Source: Candidatus Electryonea clarkiae
GTDB lineage: Bacteria; Electryoneota; Electryoneia; Electryoneales; Electryoneaceae
Reading direction: 5' to 3'
NCBI GenBank assembly: GCA_030765455.1
Contig: JAVCCM010000021.1
Coordinates: forward strand, 1 to 64,000
DNA: 64,000 bases
The translations under genes were made by a program, and so were the position numbers. Every line of letters starts with the position of its first letter. Positions within the stretch are counted from its first letter, which is position 1. This document shows, one piece after another, positions 33,872 through 42,986 of the stretch. The notes under the pieces are model-generated. The model was not told where the DNA came from. It did no database searches and worked only from the letters and a program-made list of their open reading frames with translations.

Positions 33872-35497
33872 ATGAATACTTATTGCCGTTTTTTTTTATT
33901 CCTCATTTTATTATTCGCTTTTGTTCCTTTCATTGCCCAGGCAGCGCCGGGTGATATCGTCTCATCAATACCAGCTCCATGCACCATGCCAACAGGTTTG
34001 GCATTTGATGGGAACCTTCTCTGGGTTGCGGACCGTTTGACTGACACTTTATACGCCGTTGATCCAGTTTCAGGCAGTGTTTCTAAAAAACTTCCTGCCC
34101 CAGGATTTGTTCCCACCGGGTTGGCATGGGATGGTCAACATCTCTGGTGCGTGGATCGTGAGGATGCGCGGATTTACCAGCTTGACGTTAATACAGGAAT
34201 CACCCTGAAAAGTATTGAAAGCCCGACTGCAAGCCCGCAGGGAATCACCTGGGACGGCGAGTTTCTCTGGCTGGCGGATGGGGGTGAAAGTGTAATATGC
34301 AAGATTTCTCCCGATGATGGCACTGCTATACTTCGTTATCCTGAACCTGACCAGGCAGCAACCGGTTTGACCTGGTGGAATGGACAGGTCTGGTGCGCCG
34401 ACCGGAAAAGCGACCGGATTTACCTCTTCGATCCGCAATATGAAGAGGTGGTTTTCGGGTTGGACTCACCCGGTAAGTATCCTCGCGGGCTGACAACGGA
34501 CGGCAATACGCTATGGAACGTGGATTACCAGGATGACAAAATATATCAACTGGTGATCGAAGACGATGAAAATGTTAAACTGAAGGATCAGAAAACTCTA
34601 AACATGCTCTTGAGCTATGAGTTTCGTAATTATGGTCCCGGCGAAGTTCCAAGCCTTGATGTTTATATCGCAGTTCCAAACGATCTTCCAAATCAGAAAT
34701 TACTTGGTAAAGTTAATTTCAACCCTGATCCCACGGATATAATTAAAGATCAATGGAAACAACGTATTGCTCATTTCGCCCTGAAAGATCTTCAGCTTGC
34801 TCAGCGACAAGTTATAACGATGGAAACGGAAGCCGAACTCGCTACGGCACAGACCTTTGTTTTTCCCAATAAAGTTGGATCGCTCGATGATATTCCCGGT
34901 AAAATCAAAGAGCTTTACCTAACGGATGAGGACAAATACAGCATCAATGATCCAATAATACAGGATGCGATTAAAAATGCAATTGGTGAAGAAACAAATC
35001 CTTACTGGATGATGCGGAAAATTCATAAATATATCCGTGACCGTCTTCACTATGAATTGTCCGGCGGATGGAACACTGCGCCAAGAGTGCTCGAGAGAGG
35101 CAACGGTTCATGCAGCGAATACACTTTCGTTTTCATCTCAATGTGCAGAGCGGCAGGAATACCGGCTCGTTATGTCGGGGCGGTGGTAGTACGTGGAGAT
35201 GACGCTTCCACCGATGAGTATTTCCACCGTTGGAGCCAGGTCTATTTGCCCGGATACGGCTGGATTCATGTCGATCCCCAGGGAGGCGACAAAACCAGGC
35301 CTTCCGACATTGCCGGATCGATAGGAAACATCAGCAACAGGTTTCTTATAACTACAGTTGGCGGTGGCGCTTCCAGGTATCTTGACTGGAATTACAATTA
35401 CAATGAAAAATGGACTGGGAAAGGACCGGTTAAAATTCACTCTGAAGCGATTGGAGAGTGGAGTCCGGTTGAAGAAAAGCGAAATGATAAAGAGTAG
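33872..35497 (+). CDS. Secreted beta-propeller transglutaminase-like protein
   Basis: 541 residues. I use the ATG at 33872, which has CGGAG upstream and begins a signal peptide (FFLFLILLFAFVPFIAQA); the ATG at 33791 would bury it. Residues about 25-235 contain five repeats of the NHL/YncE type (PTGLAFDGNLLWVADRLTDT, PTGLAWDGQHLWCVDREDA). The C-terminal part is a transglutaminase-like domain with Cys414 (GNGSCSEYTF), His452 (YFHRWSQVYL) and Asp468 (HVDPQGGD), a complete catalytic triad. It may crosslink or cleave amide bonds in the periplasm or outside; unlike its downstream neighbours it has no T9SS sorting domain. Its TAG stop is supplied by the first bases of a REP-like element. Confidence 0.88.
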   Translation: MNTYCRFFLFLILLFAFVPFIAQAAPGDIVSSIPAPCTMPTGLAFDGNLLWVADRLTDTLYAVDPVSGSVSKKLPAPGFVPTGLAWDGQHLWCVDREDARIYQLDVNTGITLKSIESPTASPQGITWDGEFLWLADGGESVICKISPDDGTAILRYPEPDQAATGLTWWNGQVWCADRKSDRIYLFDPQYEEVVFGLDSPGKYPRGLTTDGNTLWNVDYQDDKIYQLVIEDDENVKLKDQKTLNMLLSYEFRNYGPGEVPSLDVYIAVPNDLPNQKLLGKVNFNPDPTDIIKDQWKQRIAHFALKDLQLAQRQVITMETEAELATAQTFVFPNKVGSLDDIPGKIKELYLTDEDKYSINDPIIQDAIKNAIGEETNPYWMMRKIHKYIRDRLHYELSGGWNTAPRVLERGNGSCSEYTFVFISMCRAAGIPARYVGAVVVRGDDASTDEYFHRWSQVYLPGYGWIHVDPQGGDKTRPSDIAGSIGNISNRFLITTVGGGASRYLDWNYNYNEKWTGKGPVKIHSEAIGEWSPVEEKRNDKE

Positions 35498-35613
35498 ATC
35501 CCTTTCGTTGAAAGGGATTTCAGACGTATGCTATAACTTTTCCTCGTTGAAATGGATCTGATTATAATCCTCTGGTTCTAATATCAAATCCCTTTCAACG
35601 AAAGGGATCTACT
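35493..35613. repeat. Inverted pair of GTAG-headed REP-like palindromes
   Basis: Arm one (35493-35520) is A-GTAG followed by a perfect 9-bp hairpin ATCCCTTTC-GTT-GAAAGGGAT and TT. Arm two (35586-35613) is its exact 28-base reverse complement. A degraded third copy (CCTCGTTGAAATGGATCT) sits between them at about 35541-35558. A GTAG head followed by an imperfect or perfect palindrome is the known form of REP elements mobilised by RAYT/TnpA-REP. The TAG of the first head is the stop codon of the transglutaminase gene. The rest of the gap up to 35811 is A/T-rich and holds only the strong AGGAGGG ribosome binding site of the next gene. Confidence 0.85.
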
Positions 35614-35811
35614 TTGGATTTACGCTTCGTTCGAGACTTCGTTTGCTTAGGCGGTAAATTATTTAGTGAAAGTCTCCTAGAGCATTCAGGTTTGAAAGAA
35701 GCAATTATTTGGAGATATTACATAATTCTTGTTCTTTACGGTTAATTTATTGTGTATTTTCAATAGTCTATACTGGAATACACTGGTCAACCAATTCAGG
35801 AGGGAAAGATC

Positions 35812-38800
35812 GTGAATATAGTAAGAATATTAAGGCATTGGGCGCCGATACCCTCTGCCTTTTTTTTATTGGTATCCGCTGGATTTGCACAGGTCGAATT
35901 TACGGAACACAACATCACTGACGAAATGGACGGGAACGCCTGTTATGTGTTTGCAGTAGATCTGGATCAAGATGGCGATATTGACGTGCTCGGTGCTGAA
36001 CGTCACGATTCCATGAGATGGTTCGAGAATGACGGGGAAGAGGAATTTACTGAGCATATTATCGACAATACGTATAATGGCGGTTATTGCATTATCGCCC
36101 ACGATCTTGACCAGGACGGTGACCTGGACATACTTGGTACAGCACGGTATGGAGGTGATGTTACCTGGTGGGAAAATGATGGTGACGAGAACTTCACAGA
36201 GAATACTCTCGACCGGGAGCATGGCGCACATTCTATTCATGTAGCGGACATCGATGGTGACGATGACTTCGATGTGATTGCAGGAGCATGGTACACATTT
36301 GCCATCAGTTGGTGGGAAAACGATGGAGACCAGGATAACTGGACACAACACACGATCATAGATAACAATACCCCTTCCTATACCTATCAATCCATCGATT
36401 TGGACGATGACGGCGACCTCGATGTATTCGGAGCTTCGCAGGACAATGGTGAATTATCATGGTTTGAAAATGATGGCGACGGCGATTTCACTGAGAACGT
36501 GATTTCAGATAGTCTTGATGGAGCATGGTGGGGATATGGCGTTGATATGGATGACGATGGCGATCTTGATGTGTTGGGAGCAGGGTTATACAGCGGCGTA
36601 GTTTGGTTTGAGAATGATGGGAATCTGGATTTCACCGAACACTCGGTTTCTGAAGATGATTCACTCCGATCTCGTATTGCTCACCCGGTTGACATAGACT
36701 GGGATGGTGACCTTGACATAGTCGGTCTGGGAGACAACTCGATGATTTGGTGGGAAAACGATGGAAACCTGGAATTTACCGAACATGTTATTGCAGATAG
36801 CTTCATGAGTGCGCACGGGGCCCATTATGCTGATGTTGATGGAGACTTCGATATGGATATACTCGGTTCGTCATACACTGGCGGTGAAATCACATGGTGG
36901 GAAAGCAATCTTGATCCCGAACCCAACGCAAGTGTTGAAGGAACGGTCACCGATTCAGAAACCGGAGATGAGATTGAAGATGCTATCGTTCGCACAATCT
37001 TTGGACAGGATACAACTGATGAAAATGGTGATTATTTTTTCGAAACAATCTCGGGCGAAAATCGAGAAGTTACTATTGATAGAGACCATTATTATGAATT
37101 TCGCGACGAGATTGATGTCAGTGTGGGCGAAAACTTCTTTGACTTCGAGATTATTCCTTTAGCCACATTGACAGGAATTATATCTGATTCTGAAACTGAA
37201 GAAGTAATCGAAGGCGCAATCATTACATGGAAAAATCATACCGACATTACTGACGCTGAAGGGAATTACTCGCTGATTGATATTGAAGCCGGTGTGGATA
37301 CCTTGCTCATTGAGGCAGAGGGATACTTTGATTATGAGGACGATGAATATGAGATAGAGGATGGTGATAATGAAGAAAACTTTGCCATCGACATCCTCTC
37401 CGGGGACCTGACTGGAATTGTAATGGATGAAATTACAGAAGAGCTGCTCTTCGGAGCAACTGTTACTGTGATTGATCCGGAAACAGGTGAAACATACCGT
37501 GAGGTTCAAACTGACGACGCAGGAGAATATACAGCGCCTTCGCTTCATGATGGGGTCAGGTATCTGGTCTTTGCAGTATTGGAGGGATATGCGCAATCAG
37601 ATACCGAGGAAGTTCTAATTCGCTGGGATCGTGATAACGAGCAGGATTTTGAATTAACACCAATCTTTGAGCGTGGTATCGCACAATTGCAAACTGAACA
37701 AGACCTTGAAACATGGGTGAGTACCACCGGAATTGTCACACAGGGAACAAACACCACCGATACGGAACATACAGACATTTACATCCAGGATGATACAAAC
37801 TGGGGAATCCAGATCTGGGGCAGCGATCCATGGGATCCTGAGAATGACATCAACAGAGGTGATGAAATCATTGTCACCGGTTTCCTCGTCGAAGTGGATG
37901 AAATTACCCGGATAACTCAATTCGAAATTGAAGTAATCGATAATGACAATCCCATGCCGGAGCCATTAGTGGAATCTACCGGGGATATGTCTCAACTCAA
38001 CCAGCGTGAAGGTACCTGGGGTCAAATCAGCGGACAGATTAACCGTGATCCTCCCGGTGAGGATGACTATTCACTTATCGTTGATGATGGCAGCGGTCAG
38101 TGCGAAGTGCGAATCATCGAAAACATTGGTATCGACATGTCAGAGTTCTCCGCTAACGATTGGGGAACATTTACCGGCGTTATCGGTCTTTCCCGCCAGG
38201 GATTGCGAATTATTCCAAATATACAGGAAGACGTTGAACGGATTAATATCGATCCCCCGAGAAATCTGCGCCTGGAATATGAAATAGTTCCAGGAGATAT
38301 ACAAAGTCTAGTTGTGACATTAACCTGGGAGCATGACCGCCCGGATAATTTCTTGAGGTTCAAGATTTATCGTGACGGGGAACATATAGACAATACTACC
38401 GAGACAAGCTATATCGATACTCTGGTTGATCCCAATCCTGGTGAATATGCCTGCTATACTTATACATATGGTGTTTCTGCTGTCTATGAGGAAGGCGAGA
38501 CTGAAGACGTAGAGGTTGATTTGGTATTCGATGTAACAACAGTCATCGAGCGTCCATATTCCGGCATCCCGACAGATTGGGCGCTCGAAGCGGTATATCC
38601 CAACCCGTTTAATCCCGAACTAACCGTAATTGTTGCTCTGCCTGAGCTGTCAAAACTGAATGTGAGAATATTCAACATCCTTGGAGAACAGGTTGCATTA
38701 TTGTCAGACGAGAATTTGCCCCCCGGATACAAAAAATTCACTTTCGATGCAGCAAATCTGACAAGCGGCATTTACTTCATCCACGCTAATGTTCCGGGCA

Positions 38801-38838
38801 AGATGGATAAGGTGAGGAAGGTTGTATTGATCAGATAA
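35812..38838 (+). CDS. Secreted modular T9SS cargo: seven-blade FG-GAP propeller, Ig-like, OB-like and FN3 domains
   Basis: 1008 residues, GTG start with AGGAGGGAAAG eight bases upstream. Signal peptide about 1-25. Then seven FG-GAP/VCBS-like units (about 27-360), each with a DxDxDGDxDVLG calcium-type loop followed by WWENDG. Next come three carboxypeptidase-regulatory-like Ig domains (about 365-605; GTVTDSETGDEIEDAIV and relatives), an OB-fold-like domain (about 620-720; IYIQDDTNWGIQIWG), a second OB-like domain (GTWGQISGQINRDPPGEDDY, about 730-805), an FN3-like domain and a sorting domain from YPNPFNPELTV to PGKMDKVRKVVLIR. It should be carried across the outer membrane by the type IX system and stay on the surface. 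It is closely similar to the gene at 42987 and shares its C-terminal cassette with the genes at 3 and 54599. Role probably adhesion or binding (inferred). Confidence 0.88.
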   Translation: MNIVRILRHWAPIPSAFFLLVSAGFAQVEFTEHNITDEMDGNACYVFAVDLDQDGDIDVLGAERHDSMRWFENDGEEEFTEHIIDNTYNGGYCIIAHDLDQDGDLDILGTARYGGDVTWWENDGDENFTENTLDREHGAHSIHVADIDGDDDFDVIAGAWYTFAISWWENDGDQDNWTQHTIIDNNTPSYTYQSIDLDDDGDLDVFGASQDNGELSWFENDGDGDFTENVISDSLDGAWWGYGVDMDDDGDLDVLGAGLYSGVVWFENDGNLDFTEHSVSEDDSLRSRIAHPVDIDWDGDLDIVGLGDNSMIWWENDGNLEFTEHVIADSFMSAHGAHYADVDGDFDMDILGSSYTGGEITWWESNLDPEPNASVEGTVTDSETGDEIEDAIVRTIFGQDTTDENGDYFFETISGENREVTIDRDHYYEFRDEIDVSVGENFFDFEIIPLATLTGIISDSETEEVIEGAIITWKNHTDITDAEGNYSLIDIEAGVDTLLIEAEGYFDYEDDEYEIEDGDNEENFAIDILSGDLTGIVMDEITEELLFGATVTVIDPETGETYREVQTDDAGEYTAPSLHDGVRYLVFAVLEGYAQSDTEEVLIRWDRDNEQDFELTPIFERGIAQLQTEQDLETWVSTTGIVTQGTNTTDTEHTDIYIQDDTNWGIQIWGSDPWDPENDINRGDEIIVTGFLVEVDEITRITQFEIEVIDNDNPMPEPLVESTGDMSQLNQREGTWGQISGQINRDPPGEDDYSLIVDDGSGQCEVRIIENIGIDMSEFSANDWGTFTGVIGLSRQGLRIIPNIQEDVERINIDPPRNLRLEYEIVPGDIQSLVVTLTWEHDRPDNFLRFKIYRDGEHIDNTTETSYIDTLVDPNPGEYACYTYTYGVSAVYEEGETEDVEVDLVFDVTTVIERPYSGIPTDWALEAVYPNPFNPELTVIVALPELSKLNVRIFNILGEQVALLSDENLPPGYKKFTFDAANLTSGIYFIHANVPGKMDKVRKVVLIR

Positions 38839-38854
38839 TGAGAGGTAGCAGGGA

Positions 38855-41113
38855 ATGAGTAAAATACTACTTAAATGTAGCCTTTTACCCTTTGTTGCAA
38901 TTGTAATGCTTTGGATTGGCAATTCATTAGCACAGGACAGTCTGAATGTCAGGATTGTAGGGATTACTGACCTGAACTGGAGCTATGTCTCTCAAGTAGC
39001 CATTCAAGGAGATTATGCCTACCTGGCAACAGGTTCAACAGGTCTTAAAGTGCTCGATATTTCCGATCCGGAATCTGTATTTCTTGTTAAGAGTTTTCGT
39101 TCTGGAACCCTGATTCGTAATTTGGCTCTTAATGACGATTACTTGTTCCTTTCGTGCGGAGCGCCAGCAGGGTCGGATTCAAACGACTATATCTGTGTAG
39201 TCGATATCTCTGATCCATTTGATCCTGTTGATACAGGAAGGATTGAAGTTTTCGGCAGGGTTGAGATTATAAGTTATTATAATAATTACGTTTACCTTGC
39301 CGAAGAATATCCCGATTATCTTGATTCATTAGTCATTATTAATCCAGACAATCCGGAAGGTCCTTCCTTTACTGCAGCGATTAACATTGAAGGATCAATA
39401 AAAGATATTGTCTTCTTCAATAATCATGCGTTCATCGCAGCACGTGAATTATACGTAGTAAGTCTCTTAAATCCGTCCCAGCCTGAGTTCGTAGCAACTT
39501 ACAATTACCAGGGGACTCAAAAGCTGATGGACTTGCAATTTGTCGATCAGGAAGTGTACCTGGTTTTTAATGATGATATCAGTTTTCGCTGGATAGATAT
39601 CACAGATCCTGAAAATCCCCGTGGCAGGCATAGAGAGCTTTTAATAGATAGCCCCGGCTCAGCTCTGGTAAACGGTAATGTTGTATATATATATAACAGT
39701 CGTGAAGATAGTATCTATATATTCAATATATTGGATATATATAACCCGCGCCTTTTAGGAACATATTCTGAGGACAGGTATTACTTGGATATAGTTATAT
39801 CCGGCGATTTTGCTTATGTAGCTTGCAGCAATTATGGCTTGAGCATTCTTGACATTTACGACTCTTCTCGTATAGAGGAAATAAGATTATTGGGAGTTAA
39901 AGGTTCTCCAAGAGATATCGCTGTTTCAGGAAATTATGCGTATGTCGCAAATGGATCCGGAGGAGTGCAAGTTTTCGATGTGTCCGATCCGTCTTTTCCC
40001 GCCTGCACCGGTGAATTCCTATACCCTTATAATCATCAGATTGAACAAATTGATAACATTAGCGTCATTCCAGTTGGCAACCTGTTGTATGTCTCTGACA
40101 AATGTCATGGAATTTCGGTACTCGATATTACAGACCATTGGGATCTACAGGAAGTTGGATGGGATGATCTGCTTCCATTTTGTTCTGGCATCGAAATATC
40201 AGGTGATTACGCCTATCGGATTCACGATTTGGAAGCCGGCAACCTAAGTGACATGTATGTCATCGATATTTCAGATTCGTCAAATCTTGTCACAGTCAGT
40301 GATTATAATGATTTATACATGCCCAAGGATATAAAGATTTCAGATACCTATGCGTATGTTGCCAGTTACCGGGAAGGCTTGCAGGTTCTCGATATTTCCG
40401 ATCCGTTAAATCCATTTGAAGCAGGACGATGTGAGCATGGATGGGGCGCTGAAAAAGTTGCAATTGACGGCGACTTTGCCTATCTCGTAATCGACGATAC
40501 CGGATTTAAGATTATAGATATATCCGAACCTGAAAATCCGGTCGAAATCGGATCTTATTTAACAGAATTCAATGAAAATGACATTGCGGCTCAGGGCGAC
40601 TATGTTTATGTAACGCATTATACTTCTAACGACAATGAGCCGGGTCTGGTTATCTACGATGTATCTGACCCAACCGATCCTGATGAAGCCGGCTCCTATC
40701 CACTGGATCGGGGAGTTGTTTCAGGTACTTTTCCAAGTCTTATTATCCAGGACAGTCTTCTCTATGTTGCAGACGGTATCTATCTCAAGATTCTAAGGTT
40801 TGATCCGAATATGCTGTCATCTGCTGATTATGCTAATATTAAACCTGCTGGTTTTTCAATATCTTCAGTTTATCCGAATCCGTTTAACTCTCTATCGACA
40901 ATCAAGTTCGCTTTACCAAATTTATCAGAAATAAGCATTTCTGCTTTCAACTCTTTAGGTCAACAAGTCGCAATACTCGCCACTGGCAGATACAGCGCTG
41001 GAAATCAAGATGTTGTCTTTAATGCATCAGAGCTTTCCAGTGGAATATACTTCATCCATGCCAGTGTTCCGGGAAAGATGGATGATGTTAAGAAGGTCGT
41101 TCTTGTTCGATAA
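38855..41113 (+). CDS. Secreted LVIVD-repeat T9SS cargo protein
   Basis: 752 residues. Signal peptide about 1-27 (LPFVAIVMLWIGNSLAQ). The body is a run of LVIVD-type repeats, each with a GDYAYLATGSTGLKVLDISDP-like core (other copies: GNYAYVANGSGGVQVFDVSD, DTYAYVASYREGLQVLDISD), which fold as beta-propellers. The end is a T9SS type A sorting domain (VYPNPFNSLSTIKFALPNLS, then FIHASVPGKMDDVKKVVLVR). It starts 16 bases after the previous stop, with a GGTAGCAGGGA ribosome binding region, and is probably in one operon with its neighbours. Surface protein of unknown binding function; similar in type to the genes at 60262 and 62520. Confidence 0.87.
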   Translation: MSKILLKCSLLPFVAIVMLWIGNSLAQDSLNVRIVGITDLNWSYVSQVAIQGDYAYLATGSTGLKVLDISDPESVFLVKSFRSGTLIRNLALNDDYLFLSCGAPAGSDSNDYICVVDISDPFDPVDTGRIEVFGRVEIISYYNNYVYLAEEYPDYLDSLVIINPDNPEGPSFTAAINIEGSIKDIVFFNNHAFIAARELYVVSLLNPSQPEFVATYNYQGTQKLMDLQFVDQEVYLVFNDDISFRWIDITDPENPRGRHRELLIDSPGSALVNGNVVYIYNSREDSIYIFNILDIYNPRLLGTYSEDRYYLDIVISGDFAYVACSNYGLSILDIYDSSRIEEIRLLGVKGSPRDIAVSGNYAYVANGSGGVQVFDVSDPSFPACTGEFLYPYNHQIEQIDNISVIPVGNLLYVSDKCHGISVLDITDHWDLQEVGWDDLLPFCSGIEISGDYAYRIHDLEAGNLSDMYVIDISDSSNLVTVSDYNDLYMPKDIKISDTYAYVASYREGLQVLDISDPLNPFEAGRCEHGWGAEKVAIDGDFAYLVIDDTGFKIIDISEPENPVEIGSYLTEFNENDIAAQGDYVYVTHYTSNDNEPGLVIYDVSDPTDPDEAGSYPLDRGVVSGTFPSLIIQDSLLYVADGIYLKILRFDPNMLSSADYANIKPAGFSISSVYPNPFNSLSTIKFALPNLSEISISAFNSLGQQVAILATGRYSAGNQDVVFNASELSSGIYFIHASVPGKMDDVKKVVLVR

Positions 41114-41132
41114 ACATTCAAGGAAAAAGAAA

Positions 41133-42932
41133 ATGAGACACGTATCATTCATCATTATCTTTACAGTAATCACCAACATTCAAGTATCTGCCCATCAGGA
41201 TACGTTGTGGACCAGGACTTTTGGGGGAGTTGAGAATGATTATGGTCACAGCATTCAACATACAGATGATGGAGGATATATTATTGTAGGACAAACATGG
41301 TCATTCGGTGTAGGCGAAAGAAATGTATGGTTGATAAAGATAGATTCGACCGGAATTGAAGAATGGACACAGACTTTTGGCGGAATTTATCGAGACGTTG
41401 GCGCGGATGTCCAACAGACCATCGATGGTGGGTATATAATTACTGGATATACTGTATCTTACGGTGCAGGTCAATATGATGTTTGGCTAATAAAAACAGA
41501 TTCAGACGGCGAGGAAGAATGGAACCAAACGTTCGGAGGAACGGATTATGATGAAGGTCGCAGTGTTCAACAGACTAATGATAGTGGTTATATCATTGCT
41601 GGATACACTGAATCTTTCAGTGCGGTAGCGAGTGACGTTTGGTTAATTAAAACAGATTCATGCGGCAATGAATTATGGAACCAGACATTTGGCGGAGTTG
41701 CATATCATCGTGGTTACAGTGTCCAACAGACAAATGATAGTGGATACATTATTTCGGGAGAAACCCGATCGATCAACGCCGGTCAAAGCGATATCTGGCT
41801 GATAAAAACTGATTCAACTGGTGAGGAGGAATGGAACCAGACATTTGGCGGAGAAGATAGCTATGAATATGGTTACTGTGTTAAACAGACAATTGACGAT
41901 GGATATATAATTACTGGATTCATCAATGCTCGCGGGGCTGTTAACGACTACGCCTGGCTTATAAAAACAGATTCAGAAGGTGAAGAAGAATGGAACCAGA
42001 CTTTGGGGGGAGGTGCAGGTGATGCATGCTTTGACGTGCTGCAGACCACTGATGGTGGATATATAATAACTGGAGACACCGAGTCTTTCGGTGCCGGGGA
42101 ACATGATTTGTGGCTGATTAAGACTGATTCTACCGGAAATCAAGAATGGATCCAAATTTTTGGCGGAATTGCTGATGATTATGGGAACAGTATCCAGCTT
42201 ACAAATAATGGAGGCTATGTAGTTTTAGGTGGTACCTCTTCTTACGGTGCCGGTGATTATGATGTTTGGTTGATCTGCCATGATGGGAATGTGCAGCCTT
42301 CAGTATTCACATTAATTATACCTTTTCATGAAGCAGTTCTTGAACTTGAAGAACCCTTCGAGGTTAACTTTGCATGGGAAGCATCAGTCGATCCTGACCA
42401 GGGTGATTCAGTGCTTTATGACCTCCAGATACATGCCATTATGGATGACCTGGACAGTACGATATACTTTGCAGCACAAACCGACACCCACTTCATCATG
42501 ACAATAGATGAAGACCTGGGACTGGAGTACTGGGACAGACCCATCGTTATTGACTGGCATGTCGATGCTATCTCAGGTGATGATACAACAAATTGCATTC
42601 AGGATTTCACATTCCAGGTCTCGCCACATTCAGAAATGAGGGAAGGTGCAGAGAGTGGCATTCCGACCATATTCGAAATAGTTGAAGTACACCCCAATCC
42701 CTTCAATCCCAGCACAACAATACGACTTGGTCTGCCATACGGTTCTGAAATCAATGTTTCCGTTTATAATACAGTCGGTCAACAAATTGCACAATTAGCT
42801 GCGGGCAGCTATAACGCCGGGTATCATAATATCATATTCGATGCTTCAGAGCTTTCCAGCGGCATTTACTTCGTCCACGCTACTGTACCAGGAAAGATGA
42901 ATGAAATACGTAAGATTGTGCTGATGAAGTGA
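41133..42932 (+). CDS. Secreted TFGG-repeat T9SS cargo protein
   Basis: 599 residues from the ATG at 41133, which has AAGGAAAAAG upstream and begins a signal peptide (VSFIIIFTVITNIQVSA); the ATG at 41010 lies inside the previous gene. Seven repeats of about 53 residues follow, each with a TFGG-x-D-YG start, QQTxDGGYIITGYT and YDVWLIKTDSxGEEEWNQ, a pattern common in FCB secreted proteins and probably forming a seven-bladed propeller. An FN3-like segment (about 430-535) and a sorting domain (VHPNPFNPSTTIRLGLPYGS to VPGKMNEIRKIVLMK) complete it. It follows the LVIVD gene by 19 bases. Function beyond surface display is not visible. Confidence 0.87.
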   Translation: MRHVSFIIIFTVITNIQVSAHQDTLWTRTFGGVENDYGHSIQHTDDGGYIIVGQTWSFGVGERNVWLIKIDSTGIEEWTQTFGGIYRDVGADVQQTIDGGYIITGYTVSYGAGQYDVWLIKTDSDGEEEWNQTFGGTDYDEGRSVQQTNDSGYIIAGYTESFSAVASDVWLIKTDSCGNELWNQTFGGVAYHRGYSVQQTNDSGYIISGETRSINAGQSDIWLIKTDSTGEEEWNQTFGGEDSYEYGYCVKQTIDDGYIITGFINARGAVNDYAWLIKTDSEGEEEWNQTLGGGAGDACFDVLQTTDGGYIITGDTESFGAGEHDLWLIKTDSTGNQEWIQIFGGIADDYGNSIQLTNNGGYVVLGGTSSYGAGDYDVWLICHDGNVQPSVFTLIIPFHEAVLELEEPFEVNFAWEASVDPDQGDSVLYDLQIHAIMDDLDSTIYFAAQTDTHFIMTIDEDLGLEYWDRPIVIDWHVDAISGDDTTNCIQDFTFQVSPHSEMREGAESGIPTIFEIVEVHPNPFNPSTTIRLGLPYGSEINVSVYNTVGQQIAQLAAGSYNAGYHNIIFDASELSSGIYFVHATVPGKMNEIRKIVLMK

Positions 42933-42986
42933 TAACTATAAGTTATTGATATCTAAATTTCTAACTTTGACAATAGAGGTTAAACG

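Noticed and set aside
35493..35613. Inverted repeat as a plain transcription terminator
   Set aside because: It may stop transcription, but the GTAG heads, the exact 28-base mirrored arms and the lack of a T run fit a REP pair better.
41010..41132. Upstream ATG as start of the TFGG-repeat gene
   Set aside because: It lies inside the LVIVD gene; the ATG at 41133 has a ribosome binding site and begins a signal peptide.
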